Positions 17,905 to 26,552 of a DNA stretch of 56,972 nucleotides are shown here, in pieces. The DNA comes from Deltaproteobacteria bacterium. Lineage in GTDB: Bacteria > Desulfobacterota > Desulfuromonadia > Geobacterales > Pseudopelobacteraceae. A program made the translations under genes and the position numbers. Position 1 is the stretch's first letter; the number at the start of each line of letters is the position of its first letter. The notes below the pieces were generated by a model. The model ran no database searches. It was not told where the DNA came from and worked only from the letters and a program-made list of their open reading frames with translations. The DNA lies in assembly GCA_021780495.1 (NCBI GenBank), contig JAJXYO010000021.1:1-56972 (forward strand). The letters run 5' to 3'.

Positions 17905-18600
17905 ATGATGCGAAGAGTTCTTGTGACGATCGCGATAAGCGCACTGCTACTGTTGAGTGGTTGTGCCACAACGCCTAAACCTCCATTGATCTACCAGACA
18001 GGTGCCGTAATGGAAACGCTCTCTGCTTCTGCTTCTCTTTCCATTAGCAAGGGAGGGCAGGGGATGGGAAACAGTGGCTATCTTCTCTACCAGCGGCCTG
18101 ACCGGCTGCGGCTGGTTATTCTGACACCTTTCGGTACGCCCGCGATGGAGGTGATGATAACCGGTGATCAGATTACCATCATAAACATCTCAAATGGGAT
18201 TGCGTTCAGTGGACGCATGGAGGATCTTCCCCGCAAGGGCGAGGGAGAAACCTGGCGCCAAGCCCGTTGGGTGATGGAAATTGATCCGCCCGGCAGTTAT
18301 ATTAAGGATGGATCGGTGAGCCGTGTCAACAGTATGGGGGCAGAAGAGCTGGTGACCTTTGCTGACGGGTTGGTGGTTTCTAAAAGCCTGGCAAACGGAG
18401 ATTCAGTCCGCTACGGCGATTACGAGCTGGTAAATGGTGTTCCGCTGGCAACCGATATTATCATGAATAGTCATGATGGCGGACGATTTCGTATCAAGCT
18501 CACTGACCCTGAGGTGAATGTCAAATTGTCTGCTGATGCCTTTTTGCCCCGTCTCAATGACTTGAAAACCTATCCTCTGAGCGCCCTACAGGAACAGTAA
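17905..18600 (+). CDS. LolB-like outer-membrane lipoprotein
   Basis: 231 residues. Signal peptide with lipobox LLLSGC (Cys about 19). The mature part is beta-rich with the LolA/LolB-type pattern: ASASLSISKGGQGMGNSGYL, then YQRPDRLRLVILTPFGTPAMEV and repeated strands to GGRFRIKLTDPEVNVKL. LolB receives lipoproteins from LolA and inserts them in the outer membrane; similar lipoproteins in this group may do this or related work. The similarity is by fold pattern rather than strict motif. Convergent with the next gene, 7 nt apart. Confidence 0.6.
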   Translation: MMRRVLVTIAISALLLLSGCATTPKPPLIYQTGAVMETLSASASLSISKGGQGMGNSGYLLYQRPDRLRLVILTPFGTPAMEVMITGDQITIINISNGIAFSGRMEDLPRKGEGETWRQARWVMEIDPPGSYIKDGSVSRVNSMGAEELVTFADGLVVSKSLANGDSVRYGDYELVNGVPLATDIIMNSHDGGRFRIKLTDPEVNVKLSADAFLPRLNDLKTYPLSALQEQ

Positions 18601-18607
18601 CGAAAAG

Positions 18608-19462
18608 CTACGCTGTTTGTTTGACCTTCTCCGAGGCAAGGATAATTTGAGAATCCTCTACGATCGCCGTGTGGGCACTATGCTCGATCAACTCGTAGAG
18701 TCGAAGATATCGATCCACATTTGCCGGCAGCGCGGTTTTTCTGCCAAAATAGGTTCCGGTCTGTTGAAATACTTCGGTCGCCACATGATCATCGTAGATT
18801 GCAAAGTCGCAGGAACTGTTTGTGTCGCGGCCGCTGAGATTGCTGGCTGTTGTGGGGAGTTCCTCCCGGAATGCTATCCGGACATCGATGTTATCAAGTA
18901 ACTGGGTCATCAGAATCCTTTGAACATCCGGATCACACATTTCCTCACGCCCCATAACAAATACTCGTGTGATTATCACACCTCTATCCAGGGCTCTCAG
19001 ATTGGACTGGTAAAAATTAACCAGCACACCGCGTGTAAGCCACCCATTGGTTATGGGATCCACGGCTTTCATCCGGTTATGAGCCATATCGGTACACTTA
19101 GCCCCTTCCAGATAAAATTCTGTCTCATCCAGCGGTATAAATCCTTGTTGTAGGAGTGAAATTGTACGTTTTGTGCCGGTCAGCAATTCCTGTGCTCGAA
19201 GCTGACATTCCGGATCGCAGATCTGTGACAGTGCAAAGGTGATTTCATGGGCCTGGTTATACTGGTCAACCAGTTCATGTCGCGTGTTATCAAGATCTGC
19301 ACGTAACAGGTAGGTTGCCAGTGAGAGCAGAATACCTATGCCGAATATACTGTACGCCGCCTGTGGGTTGTGCAACACGAGATGGAAGAAAATCGCCAGA
19401 CCAGCACTGACAAGAAACTCGATAAATACGGACATTTCCTGGATTTTCTTGGTGAATTTCAT
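18608..19462 (-). CDS. Two-TM protein with unknown soluble domain, riboswitch-controlled
   Basis: 284 residues. Two hydrophobic helices at about 11-31 and 35-53 (the second ends TYLLRADLDNTRHEL) anchor it in the inner membrane with a short loop. The remaining 230 residues are soluble: a helical segment with two cysteines (ICDPECQLRAQELL), then an alpha/beta region with SNLRALDRGVIITRVFVMGR, LLDNIDVRIAFREELP and CDFAIYDDHVATEVFQ. Alternating strands and helices of this kind recall phospholipase-D-like or nucleotide-sensing modules, but no HKD motif is present and I cannot assign a family. AAGGAG precedes ATG 19462. A GEMM-I riboswitch occupies its leader, so expression should follow a cyclic dinucleotide. 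Confidence 0.8.
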   Translation of the reverse strand: MKFTKKIQEMSVFIEFLVSAGLAIFFHLVLHNPQAAYSIFGIGILLSLATYLLRADLDNTRHELVDQYNQAHEITFALSQICDPECQLRAQELLTGTKRTISLLQQGFIPLDETEFYLEGAKCTDMAHNRMKAVDPITNGWLTRGVLVNFYQSNLRALDRGVIITRVFVMGREEMCDPDVQRILMTQLLDNIDVRIAFREELPTTASNLSGRDTNSSCDFAIYDDHVATEVFQQTGTYFGRKTALPANVDRYLRLYELIEHSAHTAIVEDSQIILASEKVKQTA

Positions 19463-19528
19463 TGTTATGAGTCTCCTTAGCGGATGTCGGTCTTTATTAC
19501 ATACAACGACCAGGAATGAAAAATAAAA

Positions 19529-19577
19529 AGCCGGGTCGCTTTTGCCATCATGTACATGATAGTTTGGCGACCCGGCT
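19529..19577 (-). terminator. Riboswitch expression-platform terminator
   Basis: Arms 19568-19577 and 19529-19538 (AGCCGGGTCG/CGACCCGGCT, 10 bp perfect) are followed on the minus strand by a T run (complement of 19523-19529). The loop contains a second self-complementary element (ATCATGTACATGAT). The 5' arm is the same sequence that forms the 3' side of P3 in the aptamer, so aptamer and terminator exclude each other. Confidence 0.85.
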
Positions 19578-19641
19578 GTCTACGTGAGACCCTGTGGCTT
19601 TCCGTCCCATCCTCGCGAATGGTTTAGTAGTATCGGCTATC
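19558..19641 (-). ncRNA. GEMM-I riboswitch, GEMM-Ib (3',3'-cGAMP) signature
   Basis: Read on the minus strand: P1 GATAG (19637-19641) pairs with CTATC (19558-19562); then AAACC; P2 CCATTC-GCGA-GGATGG with a GNRA tetraloop; GGGACGGAAAGCC; and a P3 arm ACAGGGTCTC...GAC-AGCCGGGTCGCC forming the tetraloop receptor. These are the conserved GEMM-I elements. Aligned to the Vc2 aptamer, base 20 is A (Vc2 G20), A47 is kept, and pair 21/46 is C-G instead of G-C, a compensated change that supports the alignment. A20 marks the GEMM-Ib class that prefers cGAMP. The terminator overlaps P3, so ligand binding should turn the downstream gene on. Confidence 0.9.
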
Positions 19642-19645
19642 TGAA

Positions 19646-19651
19646 ATTATA
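19646..19651 (-). promoter_or_regulatory. -10 box of the riboswitch transcript
   Basis: A consensus TATAAT on the minus strand ends 4 nt before the first base of P1, so transcription would start almost exactly at the aptamer. No good -35 is visible (nearest TTTTAC or ACTTTT). Confidence 0.6.
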
Positions 19652-19773
19652 CCTAATCAGTCTGGGTAAAAGTGGCTGATATATAGCCTGTTTCGCAGCC
19701 GATGTCAAGGCCCCAGTGTCACAATTACGTTACAACTTATCTGAATCATTACTATTAGCTCCGGATGCACACA

Positions 19774-21711
19774 CTATTTCCCGGCGGCTTTGACCATCAA
19801 TTCACTGATCATTCTGGTGAAGCGTAGCGGATCCTTGATGGGGGTGCCTTCGGTCAAGAGAGCCTGGTCGTAGAGCAGATCCGCATAGTCTGACAGCGCC
19901 GGAGCCCCCTTGTCCTGCTGATAAATGCCGGCCATGGCTTTTAAAATGGGGTGTTCAGGATTCAGCTCCAGTACCCGCTTTGATTCTGGAACGGCCTGAT
20001 TCATAGCCTTCATGATACGCTCCATGTTGGCATTCATTCCGTACTCGTCAGCTACCAAACAGCAGGCGCTGTCGGTCAGGCGATTGGAGAAACGAACTTC
20101 CTTGACCTTGTCTTTGAGGCGGTCTGACATGAAGGAAATCAGGTCAGAGAATTCTTTCTGGGCTTCCTCGCGCTTCTTGTCTTTTTCTTTCTTTTCTTCT
20201 TCACTATCCAGGCTGATGTCACCGCGATCTACGGCCTTGAGCGATTTCTCATCATATTCAGTCAGCGCCTGAACGACCCATTCATCAACCGGATCGGTCA
20301 TAAACAGCACCTCGTACCCTTTAGCACGGAACGCCTCCAGATGGGGTGACTGCTCCAGCGTCTCGCGACTGGTTCCAGTAATGAAGTAGATCTCTTTCTG
20401 TTCCTCCGGCATCCTGCCGACATACTCTTTCAACGAAACGAAAGCTCCCGTTTCTGTCGCCGTACTTTCAAAGAGTATAAGCTCCTGAAGTTTTTCCTTG
20501 TTGGCATAATCAAAGTGGATACCTTCCTTGATGACCTGACCAAACTCTTTCCAGAACGCGATGTATTCATCAAAGGATTTTTCCTTGACCTCCGACAAGG
20601 TCGATAGGACCTTGTTGACCAGCCCTTTCTGGATACGTTTGATCTGCACATCTTCTTGAAGGATTTCGCGTGATACATTAAGGGGAAGATCGCTGGAATC
20701 CACCACGCCCTTGACAAAGCGCAGGTAGTCGGGGATCAGCTCTTCGCACTTGTCGGTGATAAAGACACGCTTGACATAGAGTTGCAGACCTTTTTTGCGG
20801 TCAACCATGAACATGTCGAACGGTTTCTTGGCCGGCAGATAGAGCAGAGCCTTGAATTCACTGGTGCCCTCGGCCGAGAAGTGGATGGTGCGGAAGGGGG
20901 CCTCAAAGTCATGGGAAACATGCTTGTAGAATTCACTGTATTCTTCTTCGCTCACCTCGCTCTTGGGGCGTGCCCAGATGGCCTTCATCGAGTTGAGGGT
21001 CTGCTCCTCGGTTGTCTCAATGGTGCCGGCGCCCTCGATCTCCTTGCCGTCCACCCCTTTGGGCACCTCACTGCGGGTGATGTCCATCACGACCGGATAC
21101 TGGATATAATCGGAGTATTTCTTGACGATGGAGCGGATCTTCCATTCGTCCAGATAGGTCTTGAACTCCTCTTTCAGGTGCAGGACAATCTCTGTCCCGC
21201 GCTGATCGCGGCTGCATTCCTCTACCGTGTAGGTACCGTCTCCGGCTGATTCCCAGCGGCACCCCGCTTCATTCGAGCCCCCCTTGCGGGTTTCCAGGGT
21301 AACCCGGTCAGCTACCATGAAGGAAGCATAGAAACCGACACCGAACTGACCGATCAGCTCAGGGTTGTTCAAAGCAGCCTTATCTTTCAGGGACTGCATA
21401 AAGGCCTTGGTGCCGGAGCGGGCGATAGTGCCGATATTCTCCTCGACTTCGGCCTGATTCATCCCGATGCCGTTATCACGGATGGTCAGGGTGCCGGCAT
21501 CCTTATTGGGAATCAGTTTGATCTTCCAGTCGCTGTTGCCTTCCAGAAGAGATTCGTCAGAATGGGCTTCAAAACGGACCTTATCGATGGCATCGGAAGC
21601 ATTGGAGATCAATTCCCGCAGGAAGATATCGCGGTTGGAGTAGAGTGAGTGGATAACCAGGTCAAGGAGCTGCTGCACCTCGGTCTGGAACTGCTTCGTG
21701 GTTTTGGACAT
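19774..21711 (-). CDS. htpG: Molecular chaperone HtpG (Hsp90)
   Basis: 645 residues, usual HtpG length. The N-terminal GHKL ATPase has [35 protein letters not shown] and [18 protein letters not shown]. The middle domain has [13 protein letters not shown], and the C-terminal dimerisation domain begins after a charged linker ([15 protein letters not shown]). It helps fold client proteins in the cytoplasm. AGGAGG lies upstream of the start. A 14-bp inverted repeat sits in its leader behind a TTGAAA/TATGTT promoter (see those entries). Confidence 0.97.
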   Translation of the reverse strand: MSKTTKQFQTEVQQLLDLVIHSLYSNRDIFLRELISNASDAIDKVRFEAHSDESLLEGNSDWKIKLIPNKDAGTLTIRDNGIGMNQAEVEENIGTIARSGTKAFMQSLKDKAALNNPELIGQFGVGFYASFMVADRVTLETRKGGSNEAGCRWESAGDGTYTVEECSRDQRGTEIVLHLKEEFKTYLDEWKIRSIVKKYSDYIQYPVVMDITRSEVPKGVDGKEIEGAGTIETTEEQTLNSMKAIWARPKSEVSEEEYSEFYKHVSHDFEAPFRTIHFSAEGTSEFKALLYLPAKKPFDMFMVDRKKGLQLYVKRVFITDKCEELIPDYLRFVKGVVDSSDLPLNVSREILQEDVQIKRIQKGLVNKVLSTLSEVKEKSFDEYIAFWKEFGQVIKEGIHFDYANKEKLQELILFESTATETGAFVSLKEYVGRMPEEQKEIYFITGTSRETLEQSPHLEAFRAKGYEVLFMTDPVDEWVVQALTEYDEKSLKAVDRGDISLDSEEEKKEKDKKREEAQKEFSDLISFMSDRLKDKVKEVRFSNRLTDSACCLVADEYGMNANMERIMKAMNQAVPESKRVLELNPEHPILKAMAGIYQQDKGAPALSDYADLLYDQALLTEGTPIKDPLRFTRMISELMVKAAGK

Positions 21712-21739
21712 ACGGATAACGCCTCCTTTAGTAAGTTAG

Positions 21740-21775
21740 AAATCATTTTCTGCGTTTTTCAGCAGAAAATGATTT
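21740..21775 (-). repeat. 14-bp inverted repeat in the htpG leader
   Basis: AAATCATTTTCTGC and GCAGAAAATGATTT pair perfectly around an 8-nt loop, 28 nt before the htpG start and downstream of the proposed promoter. It would form a stable leader hairpin or a double-stranded operator. It is not a CIRCE element and does not pair with the ribosome site, so it is not a classic ROSE thermometer. On the minus strand no T run follows. Confidence 0.6.
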
Positions 21776-21826
21776 CGTTGACGCACTTATCCTGTTTTTC
21801 AGGGTCAGAATAAGGGAATATGATTG

Positions 21827-21855
21827 AACATAATAATCGGCTGGTGATTTTTCAA
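21827..21855 (-). promoter_or_regulatory. Putative htpG promoter
   Basis: Minus strand: TTGAAA (21850-21855), 17-bp spacer, TATGTT (21827-21832). The -35 in context, CCCTTGAAA, also resembles the sigma-32 heat-shock -35 (CTTGAAA), but no CCCCAT-type -10 follows, so sigma-70 use is more likely. Confidence 0.45.
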
Positions 21856-21861
21856 GGGGGG

Positions 21862-21885
21862 AGGGACACGAAAATTCGTGTCCCT
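21862..21885 (-). terminator. Hairpin after the FAD oxidoreductase gene
   Basis: AGGGACACGAA and TTCGTGTCCCT pair perfectly (11 bp, AT-rich 2-nt centre), 15 nt after the oxidoreductase stop. On the minus strand it is followed by C residues rather than a T run, so it may be a weak terminator or a transcript-end stabiliser. Confidence 0.5.
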
Positions 21886-21899
21886 GCTGGTAATCAATC

Positions 21900-23003
21900 C
21901 TATTTTGCAAGCTTGTGGCGGATCGCCTCGACGACGTGATAGGCGTCGTTGATGGCGGTATAGATCAGATTGGGATGTTTTTCCTCTGCTATTGATCCTT
22001 CACTGATCTTCATATAGGAAGGTGAAATGGCGCCGCCAATGACGTACACATTTTTTCGGGTGGACTCAAACTCCGCTGTCAGTAGCACCAGCCGCTCACC
22101 TTCCTTGGCTATCTTGCAGACCCCGGCCGTACAAGCGATCGACTGAATGTTGAGTTTGTCGAAAATCGGGACCGGTCCCTGCGAGCCGATGCAGGCAATA
22201 ACATTCTGCATCGGAAAACTCATGCCATGGTACACGTCTACGCCGTCCGCCTGCTGAAACACATTGACGCGGATAACCAGGCGATCGACACCTTCCTCAT
22301 CGACCTCACCGATACGGGGCATCGACCCGGGCAGGAGCCTGATGTTGCCCCCCAGCAGGATCTCTTCTCCCAGTCGCTGGGCGGTCTCCTTGTTGACATC
22401 GAAAGTCTCGGCCATGTGCGCCCAGTAGACCGGCTGGTGATCGTTTACTTCACGTTTGGCCTTGAGGATGTTGATGATGACATCGGCCGCCGTATTACCA
22501 CCACCGATCACCAGCGTCTTTATACCAATATATTTTGAGGCGTCATCTACATTCTTGGCCACCATCTTGGCATCACCATAGACGGACAGCTCGCGGGGAA
22601 TATTGCTGCCAAAGGAGAGCACAGCCTTTTTGCCCCTGTAATTGCCCTTGGAGGTGACAACTGTCACGCCGTCGCGTTCATCCTTTATATCCTCGAAGGC
22701 CACCTCAGTCTGAACATTGAGATTTTCATGCTGAACAAAATGCTGGACATACTGCAAGTAACTTTCGACGGTTACGGGCTTGTCCGGTGGTCGCAACTCG
22801 TCAACCATGAATGGTTCGGGGGCATCCTTAGGCTTGGAGGCGTACACCAGCTTACCCTCGGGATAGGTGTTGGCAATACCTTGAAAGATGGCTTTGCCAG
22901 ATTCCAGCACCAGATAGGAGAGACCATGTTTGTGACAGAGATAGGCGGTGGACAGTCCGGCCGGGCCACCACCTATGATCAATACATCATAAACCTTGTT
23001 CAT
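21900..23003 (-). CDS. FAD/NAD(P)-dependent oxidoreductase, thioredoxin-reductase-like
   Basis: 367 residues. N-terminal FAD motif VLIIGGGPAGLSTAYL (residues 7-22) and internal NAD(P) motif KTLVIGGGNTAADVIINIL near 160-180, with C-terminal NVYVIGGAISPSYMKI. This two-Rossmann layout is that of class II pyridine-nucleotide disulfide reductases of the YpdA/thioredoxin-reductase type. The paired redox CxxC of thioredoxin reductase is absent; only scattered cysteines (CTAGVCKIA) occur. It could be a bacillithiol-like or ferredoxin reductase relative. Single gene with its own end hairpin. Confidence 0.78.
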   Translation of the reverse strand: MNKVYDVLIIGGGPAGLSTAYLCHKHGLSYLVLESGKAIFQGIANTYPEGKLVYASKPKDAPEPFMVDELRPPDKPVTVESYLQYVQHFVQHENLNVQTEVAFEDIKDERDGVTVVTSKGNYRGKKAVLSFGSNIPRELSVYGDAKMVAKNVDDASKYIGIKTLVIGGGNTAADVIINILKAKREVNDHQPVYWAHMAETFDVNKETAQRLGEEILLGGNIRLLPGSMPRIGEVDEEGVDRLVIRVNVFQQADGVDVYHGMSFPMQNVIACIGSQGPVPIFDKLNIQSIACTAGVCKIAKEGERLVLLTAEFESTRKNVYVIGGAISPSYMKISEGSIAEEKHPNLIYTAINDAYHVVEAIRHKLAK

Positions 23004-23142
23004 TCGGTACCTCTTCCATAACGTAATGAAATGATTGTCATATATATCATGGAGTCAAACAAAGATAAAGGAATTAGAACAGGGGGAATCCATATATCAT
23101 GGCGAATAAAACATAATAGGTTTTGTTATTCCAGAGTTGCGG

Positions 23143-23148
23143 TACAAT
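23143..23148 (+). promoter_or_regulatory. -10 box before the YtxH gene
   Basis: TACAAT 28 nt before ATG 23177, with TTTTGT 16 nt upstream as a weak -35. The promoter is likely but unremarkable. Confidence 0.35.
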
Positions 23149-23176
23149 AAATCATCACACCTAACAGGAGGAAATC

Positions 23177-23518
23177 ATGGACGATAGAGAAAAGAAAGTT
23201 GTTGCCGCATCATTATTAATGCTGGCAGGCGGGATTATAGGGGCCGGGATGGCGCTGCTCCTGGCACCTCAGTCCGGGCAAAGGACGCGCAAAGACATCT
23301 TGAAGTATGCCAAAAAAACAAAAAACCGTGCCGGTGATGTGGTTGATGATTTTTCTGACACTGTCTGCGATCTGGTTGACACAATTAGCGACAAAACCGA
23401 TGACTTGCTGGAAAAGGGGAAGGGTGTTGCCGGCAGCGCCCGCAAGGACCTGATCCGTCTGATCGAGGAGGGCGCCTCGCGCTTGGAACAATTCCGTACA
23501 AAATTGAGCAGAATGTAG
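23177..23518 (+). CDS. YtxH-domain protein
   Basis: 113 residues behind CAGGAGG. Residues 8-30 are one glycine-rich transmembrane helix (LLMLAGGIIGAGMALLLAPQ), directly followed by SGQRTRKDILKYAKK, the hallmark of YtxH (gas-vesicle GvpP-like) proteins. The rest is a long amphipathic helix. YtxH proteins are general-stress associated in Bacillus and widespread in Geobacter; molecular role unknown. Confidence 0.85.
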   Translation: MDDREKKVVAASLLMLAGGIIGAGMALLLAPQSGQRTRKDILKYAKKTKNRAGDVVDDFSDTVCDLVDTISDKTDDLLEKGKGVAGSARKDLIRLIEEGASRLEQFRTKLSRM

Positions 23519-23566
23519 TGGCATTGAACAGCCTCCGGTGCGGATATTTTCGTGCCGGCTGGCTGC

Positions 23567-24397
23567 TTATCTGCTATTAGATTCACTGTGCAGAGAAGCA
23601 TCGTTTGCTTTTTTCGGTTGTGCATTACCAGAGGAGGACAAGTTTGACTTGCCGTTTTCCATTGTTTTGGCAGGCTGGTCCTTCAGCTTTGATACGTTAT
23701 GCGTAGTCTCCAGAACCTTCTGATCTTTCTGCTTATCGTTATCGATCTTAGGAGAACGGATAAAAGAAATATCCCCGTAATATCCGATCGCCGATTCACC
23801 AGTATTATCAGTATCGGTCATCAGTGCGACTGCCCCAATCCTGGGTGGTTCTTCCCCGAAAAATCTCCTGTAGTCCTCAAGGATATTGCGTTGGTGAAAT
23901 GTCCAACGTCCTGCCAGCTCTTCCCCTGAATCCGCTGCTAAAGTGATGATGTTCGCCGTGAACGGGTTGGCCACATGTTCCCCTTTGAGTAGTTTGTTGG
24001 CCCAGACGTAACAGATGGCAGGTGTTTTTGAAAAAAAACCGTGCGGGAAGAATACACACAGTCGAGCGGCAAAATCATCACCTTTCTTGCTCTTTTCGTC
24101 CCCCTTTTTAATCGTATGATCGATCTTCCAGGACCATTTCAGAGTCTGATATTCCTTCGGATCAAGATTGAGGGCGTAAATTCGTCCGGAAGCCGATTTC
24201 GTGCTGCGCGCAACCAGTACCGTCCTGCCATTGTCTTTGGACAGGCTGTAGCTGGTTTTGTGTTTCAATATGCCGATGGTCTGTTCTTTCCAGCCAGTCA
24301 GGTCGCCCGAGCTAAATCTGCCGAGATGGAGTTCGTTATCAGAAGCCTCGGCCTGTATGCCGACCAGCACGAGTAGGAAAAATAGCAACGTTTTCAT
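23567..24397 (-). CDS. DUF3047 exported protein
   Basis: 276 residues from ATG 24397, chosen because it gives a clean signal peptide (MKTLLFFLLVLVGIQAEA); the frame also opens at TTG 24421. The core (about 25-215) matches the DUF3047 pattern: LHLGRFSSGDLTGWKEQ, LKWSWKIDHTIKKGDE, CYVWANKLLKGE, and GAVALMTDTDNTGESAIGYYGDISF. The last 60 residues are Lys/Ser-rich and look disordered. Probably periplasmic; DUF3047 has no known function, though its fold resembles carbohydrate-binding jelly rolls. The start is 21 nt after the HAD gene stop. Confidence 0.75.
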   Translation of the reverse strand: MKTLLFFLLVLVGIQAEASDNELHLGRFSSGDLTGWKEQTIGILKHKTSYSLSKDNGRTVLVARSTKSASGRIYALNLDPKEYQTLKWSWKIDHTIKKGDEKSKKGDDFAARLCVFFPHGFFSKTPAICYVWANKLLKGEHVANPFTANIITLAADSGEELAGRWTFHQRNILEDYRRFFGEEPPRIGAVALMTDTDNTGESAIGYYGDISFIRSPKIDNDKQKDQKVLETTHNVSKLKDQPAKTMENGKSNLSSSGNAQPKKANDASLHSESNSR

Positions 24398-24417
24398 CGG
24401 GGAGACCATCCTTCTTT

Positions 24418-25098
24418 TCAAATCGTGGCCGACTGTCCGCCATCAACGGGGATCAGTTGCTGGAAGTAGTGGATCGTCGCAAACCGCTGAGAGGTTTGCG
24501 GAGTGGCCACTGAGCTGTAGCGACCGACGTATATCAGGTACTTTATGGCGTAGGCTGCCGCTGTAAAGAGGTTGGTTTCGCTGTCTTCCGCCAGCATGGT
24601 CCTTACAGGATCGTAGGGTATGAATGATTGCAACGCCTGCCAGAAGCGAAGATCCTCCTTGGGTAAACCGACTTGGTGGGCCGATATAATTCCATCAAAA
24701 TAAGGACCTATCAATGTTTTCTTCATCTTGAGGTCAAGGGTTTTGGAATGGGCGTTGGTAACCAGCCAGACCGATTTCCGCTGATGTTTCAGAAATAGCA
24801 GAAATTCGACAACAAACGGATGAATAGCGATCAGGTGTTCTACCTCTTTTTTCAGCTGCGGTATGTCCAGCTTCAGGCGATCCGACCAGTAGTCCAGATC
24901 GGTCCAGTTGAGCGTATTCTCCTGGGATCGAAACAGGTTGTACAGATGCTCACGGGCAAAGGTCAAATCCATTCCGTTATGAACCGCCCAACGTGCCGGT
25001 ACATGTTCCAACCAGAAATGGTCATCGAAATGCCGGTCGAGCAGTGTTCCATCCATATCCAACAGGACGGTGTCGATTTCGTTCCATAGTATTTCCAT
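24418..25098 (-). CDS. yrfG: HAD-family hydrolase, GMP/IMP nucleotidase-like
   Basis: 226 residues from ATG 25098. HAD motif I DMDGTLLD (Asp nucleophile near residue 12), motif II as VTNAHSKTL, and motif III/IV LPKEDLRFW and MLAEDSETN. The long cap with HFWLEHVPARWAVHNGM is characteristic of YrfG, the E. coli nucleotidase that dephosphorylates GMP and IMP. The substrate is assigned by family resemblance. The start was moved inward from the open frame (25134) to fit the family. Confidence 0.8.
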   Translation of the reverse strand: MEILWNEIDTVLLDMDGTLLDRHFDDHFWLEHVPARWAVHNGMDLTFAREHLYNLFRSQENTLNWTDLDYWSDRLKLDIPQLKKEVEHLIAIHPFVVEFLLFLKHQRKSVWLVTNAHSKTLDLKMKKTLIGPYFDGIISAHQVGLPKEDLRFWQALQSFIPYDPVRTMLAEDSETNLFTAAAYAIKYLIYVGRYSSVATPQTSQRFATIHYFQQLIPVDGGQSATI

Positions 25099-25214
25099 GC
25101 TCTGATTAGAATGCAGTAGCAGCCGGCTTGTCAATGTTAAATAATAGGTGGCGGTCGTGAGATGGCTGCGTTTGTTGACTTGAAGAAGGGATTAAGGGTA
25201 TAGTTACAGATCTT

Positions 25215-26531
25215 ATGAACCAGAAGCGTCTCTACATGGAAACCTATGGCTGTCAGATGAATGTGAATGATTCCGAACGGATTGTTTCCATGATGGCTGA
25301 GAGTGGGTATATACACACAACGAAGATATCAGAAGCAGATATGATTCTGTTGAACACCTGTACTGTTCGGGGAGGGGCCGAGGAAAAGGTTTATAACCGC
25401 CTCGAGAATCTTCGCATCCTGAAGAAACGCCATAATGGGCTGATCATAGGGATAGGCGGCTGCGTTGCTCAGCATGAGGGTGATGTACTGCTTGACAGGT
25501 TCCCATGGGTTGATCTGGTCTTTGGAACACATAATCTTCATTTGTTGCCAGATATGATTGAAACTGTTGAAAACGGCGAGCGCAGAAGCGAAACCTCCTT
25601 CATCGATAATGACCAGCGCCTGGATCTGTTTCCGGCAGGGCACGCTAGTCATCGTTTCAGCAGATTCGTAACCATTATGCAGGGGTGTGACAACTATTGT
25701 TCCTACTGTATTGTGCCGTTTGTTCGCGGTCGTGAGATCAGTCGCCGTTCCAGCGAGGTTATCAACGAGATCGAGCGGCTGGCGGCCAGTGGTGTTTCAG
25801 AGGTTGTTCTACTGGGTCAGAATGTGAACTCCTATGGTCAGAAGTCACCGGACCAGCCACGTTTTGACCAGCTCATCCGAATGGTTGCTGATGTCGAAGG
25901 CATCAAGCGCATCCGCTTCACCACATCCCATCCCAAGGATATGTCTGATGAACTTATCGCATGTTTCGCCGAAATTCCGAAGTTGTGCGGGCAAATTCAG
26001 CTGCCTGCCCAGGCTGGCAGCAATGCGGTCTTGGAACGGATGAACCGTGGTTATACCCGTGAGGCCTATCTTGACAGGATCAATGCCCTCAAGTCGGCCC
26101 GTCCCGGTATTGTAATTACCGGGGATATGATTGTCGGCTTCCCCGGTGAGACTGAAGAGGATTTTGAACAGACGATGGCGCTGATCGAAGAGGTCCGCTA
26201 TGCTGACCTGTATTCCTTTGTATATTCACCTCGCCCTGGAACAAAAGCCGCCGACATGGTTGAGGAGCTCAGCAAAGATCAAAAACTTGAACGCCTGGAA
26301 AGACTTTTGACGTTGCAGAGACGCCTTACTCTGGAGATTAATTTGTCATTTAAAGGCTCCGTTCAAAAGGTTTTGGTAGAAGGTCTCGGGAAGCGGCCTG
26401 GTCAGGTTTCCGGTCGCGCCGATAGCGGCAAGACCGTCAATATCATCGCTGATCCCGGTCTGGTCGGGAGCTTTGTTGATGTCCGCATAAGTGCGGCTTA
26501 CCAGAATTCGCTGGTTGGTGAGCTGCTGTAA
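25215..26531 (+). CDS. miaB: tRNA methylthiotransferase MiaB
   Basis: 438 residues. N-terminal cluster cysteines in ETYGCQMNVNDSE, LNTCTVRGGAEEKV and GIGGCVAQ, the radical-SAM triad GCDNYCSYCIVPFVRGRE, and a C-terminal TRAM domain (GSVQKVLVEGLGKRPGQVSG). The two [4Fe-4S] clusters convert i6A37 to ms2i6A37 in tRNA. The PFVRGREISR stretch is the usual MiaB (rather than MtaB or RimO) signature. First gene of a run with glnS, era and der. Confidence 0.96.
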   Translation: MNQKRLYMETYGCQMNVNDSERIVSMMAESGYIHTTKISEADMILLNTCTVRGGAEEKVYNRLENLRILKKRHNGLIIGIGGCVAQHEGDVLLDRFPWVDLVFGTHNLHLLPDMIETVENGERRSETSFIDNDQRLDLFPAGHASHRFSRFVTIMQGCDNYCSYCIVPFVRGREISRRSSEVINEIERLAASGVSEVVLLGQNVNSYGQKSPDQPRFDQLIRMVADVEGIKRIRFTTSHPKDMSDELIACFAEIPKLCGQIQLPAQAGSNAVLERMNRGYTREAYLDRINALKSARPGIVITGDMIVGFPGETEEDFEQTMALIEEVRYADLYSFVYSPRPGTKAADMVEELSKDQKLERLERLLTLQRRLTLEINLSFKGSVQKVLVEGLGKRPGQVSGRADSGKTVNIIADPGLVGSFVDVRISAAYQNSLVGELL

Positions 26532-26552
26532 TTTAATATTTTGAGAGGTTAC

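Noticed and set aside
19558..19641. Calling the GEMM-I element a plain c-di-GMP riboswitch
   Set aside because: The base aligned with Vc2 G20 is A and the 21/46 pair is swapped; the cGAMP subclass fits better, though a binding test is needed.
21740..21775. CIRCE element for HrcA before htpG
   Set aside because: The arms do not match TTAGCACTC/GAGTGCTAA and the spacer is 8, not 9.
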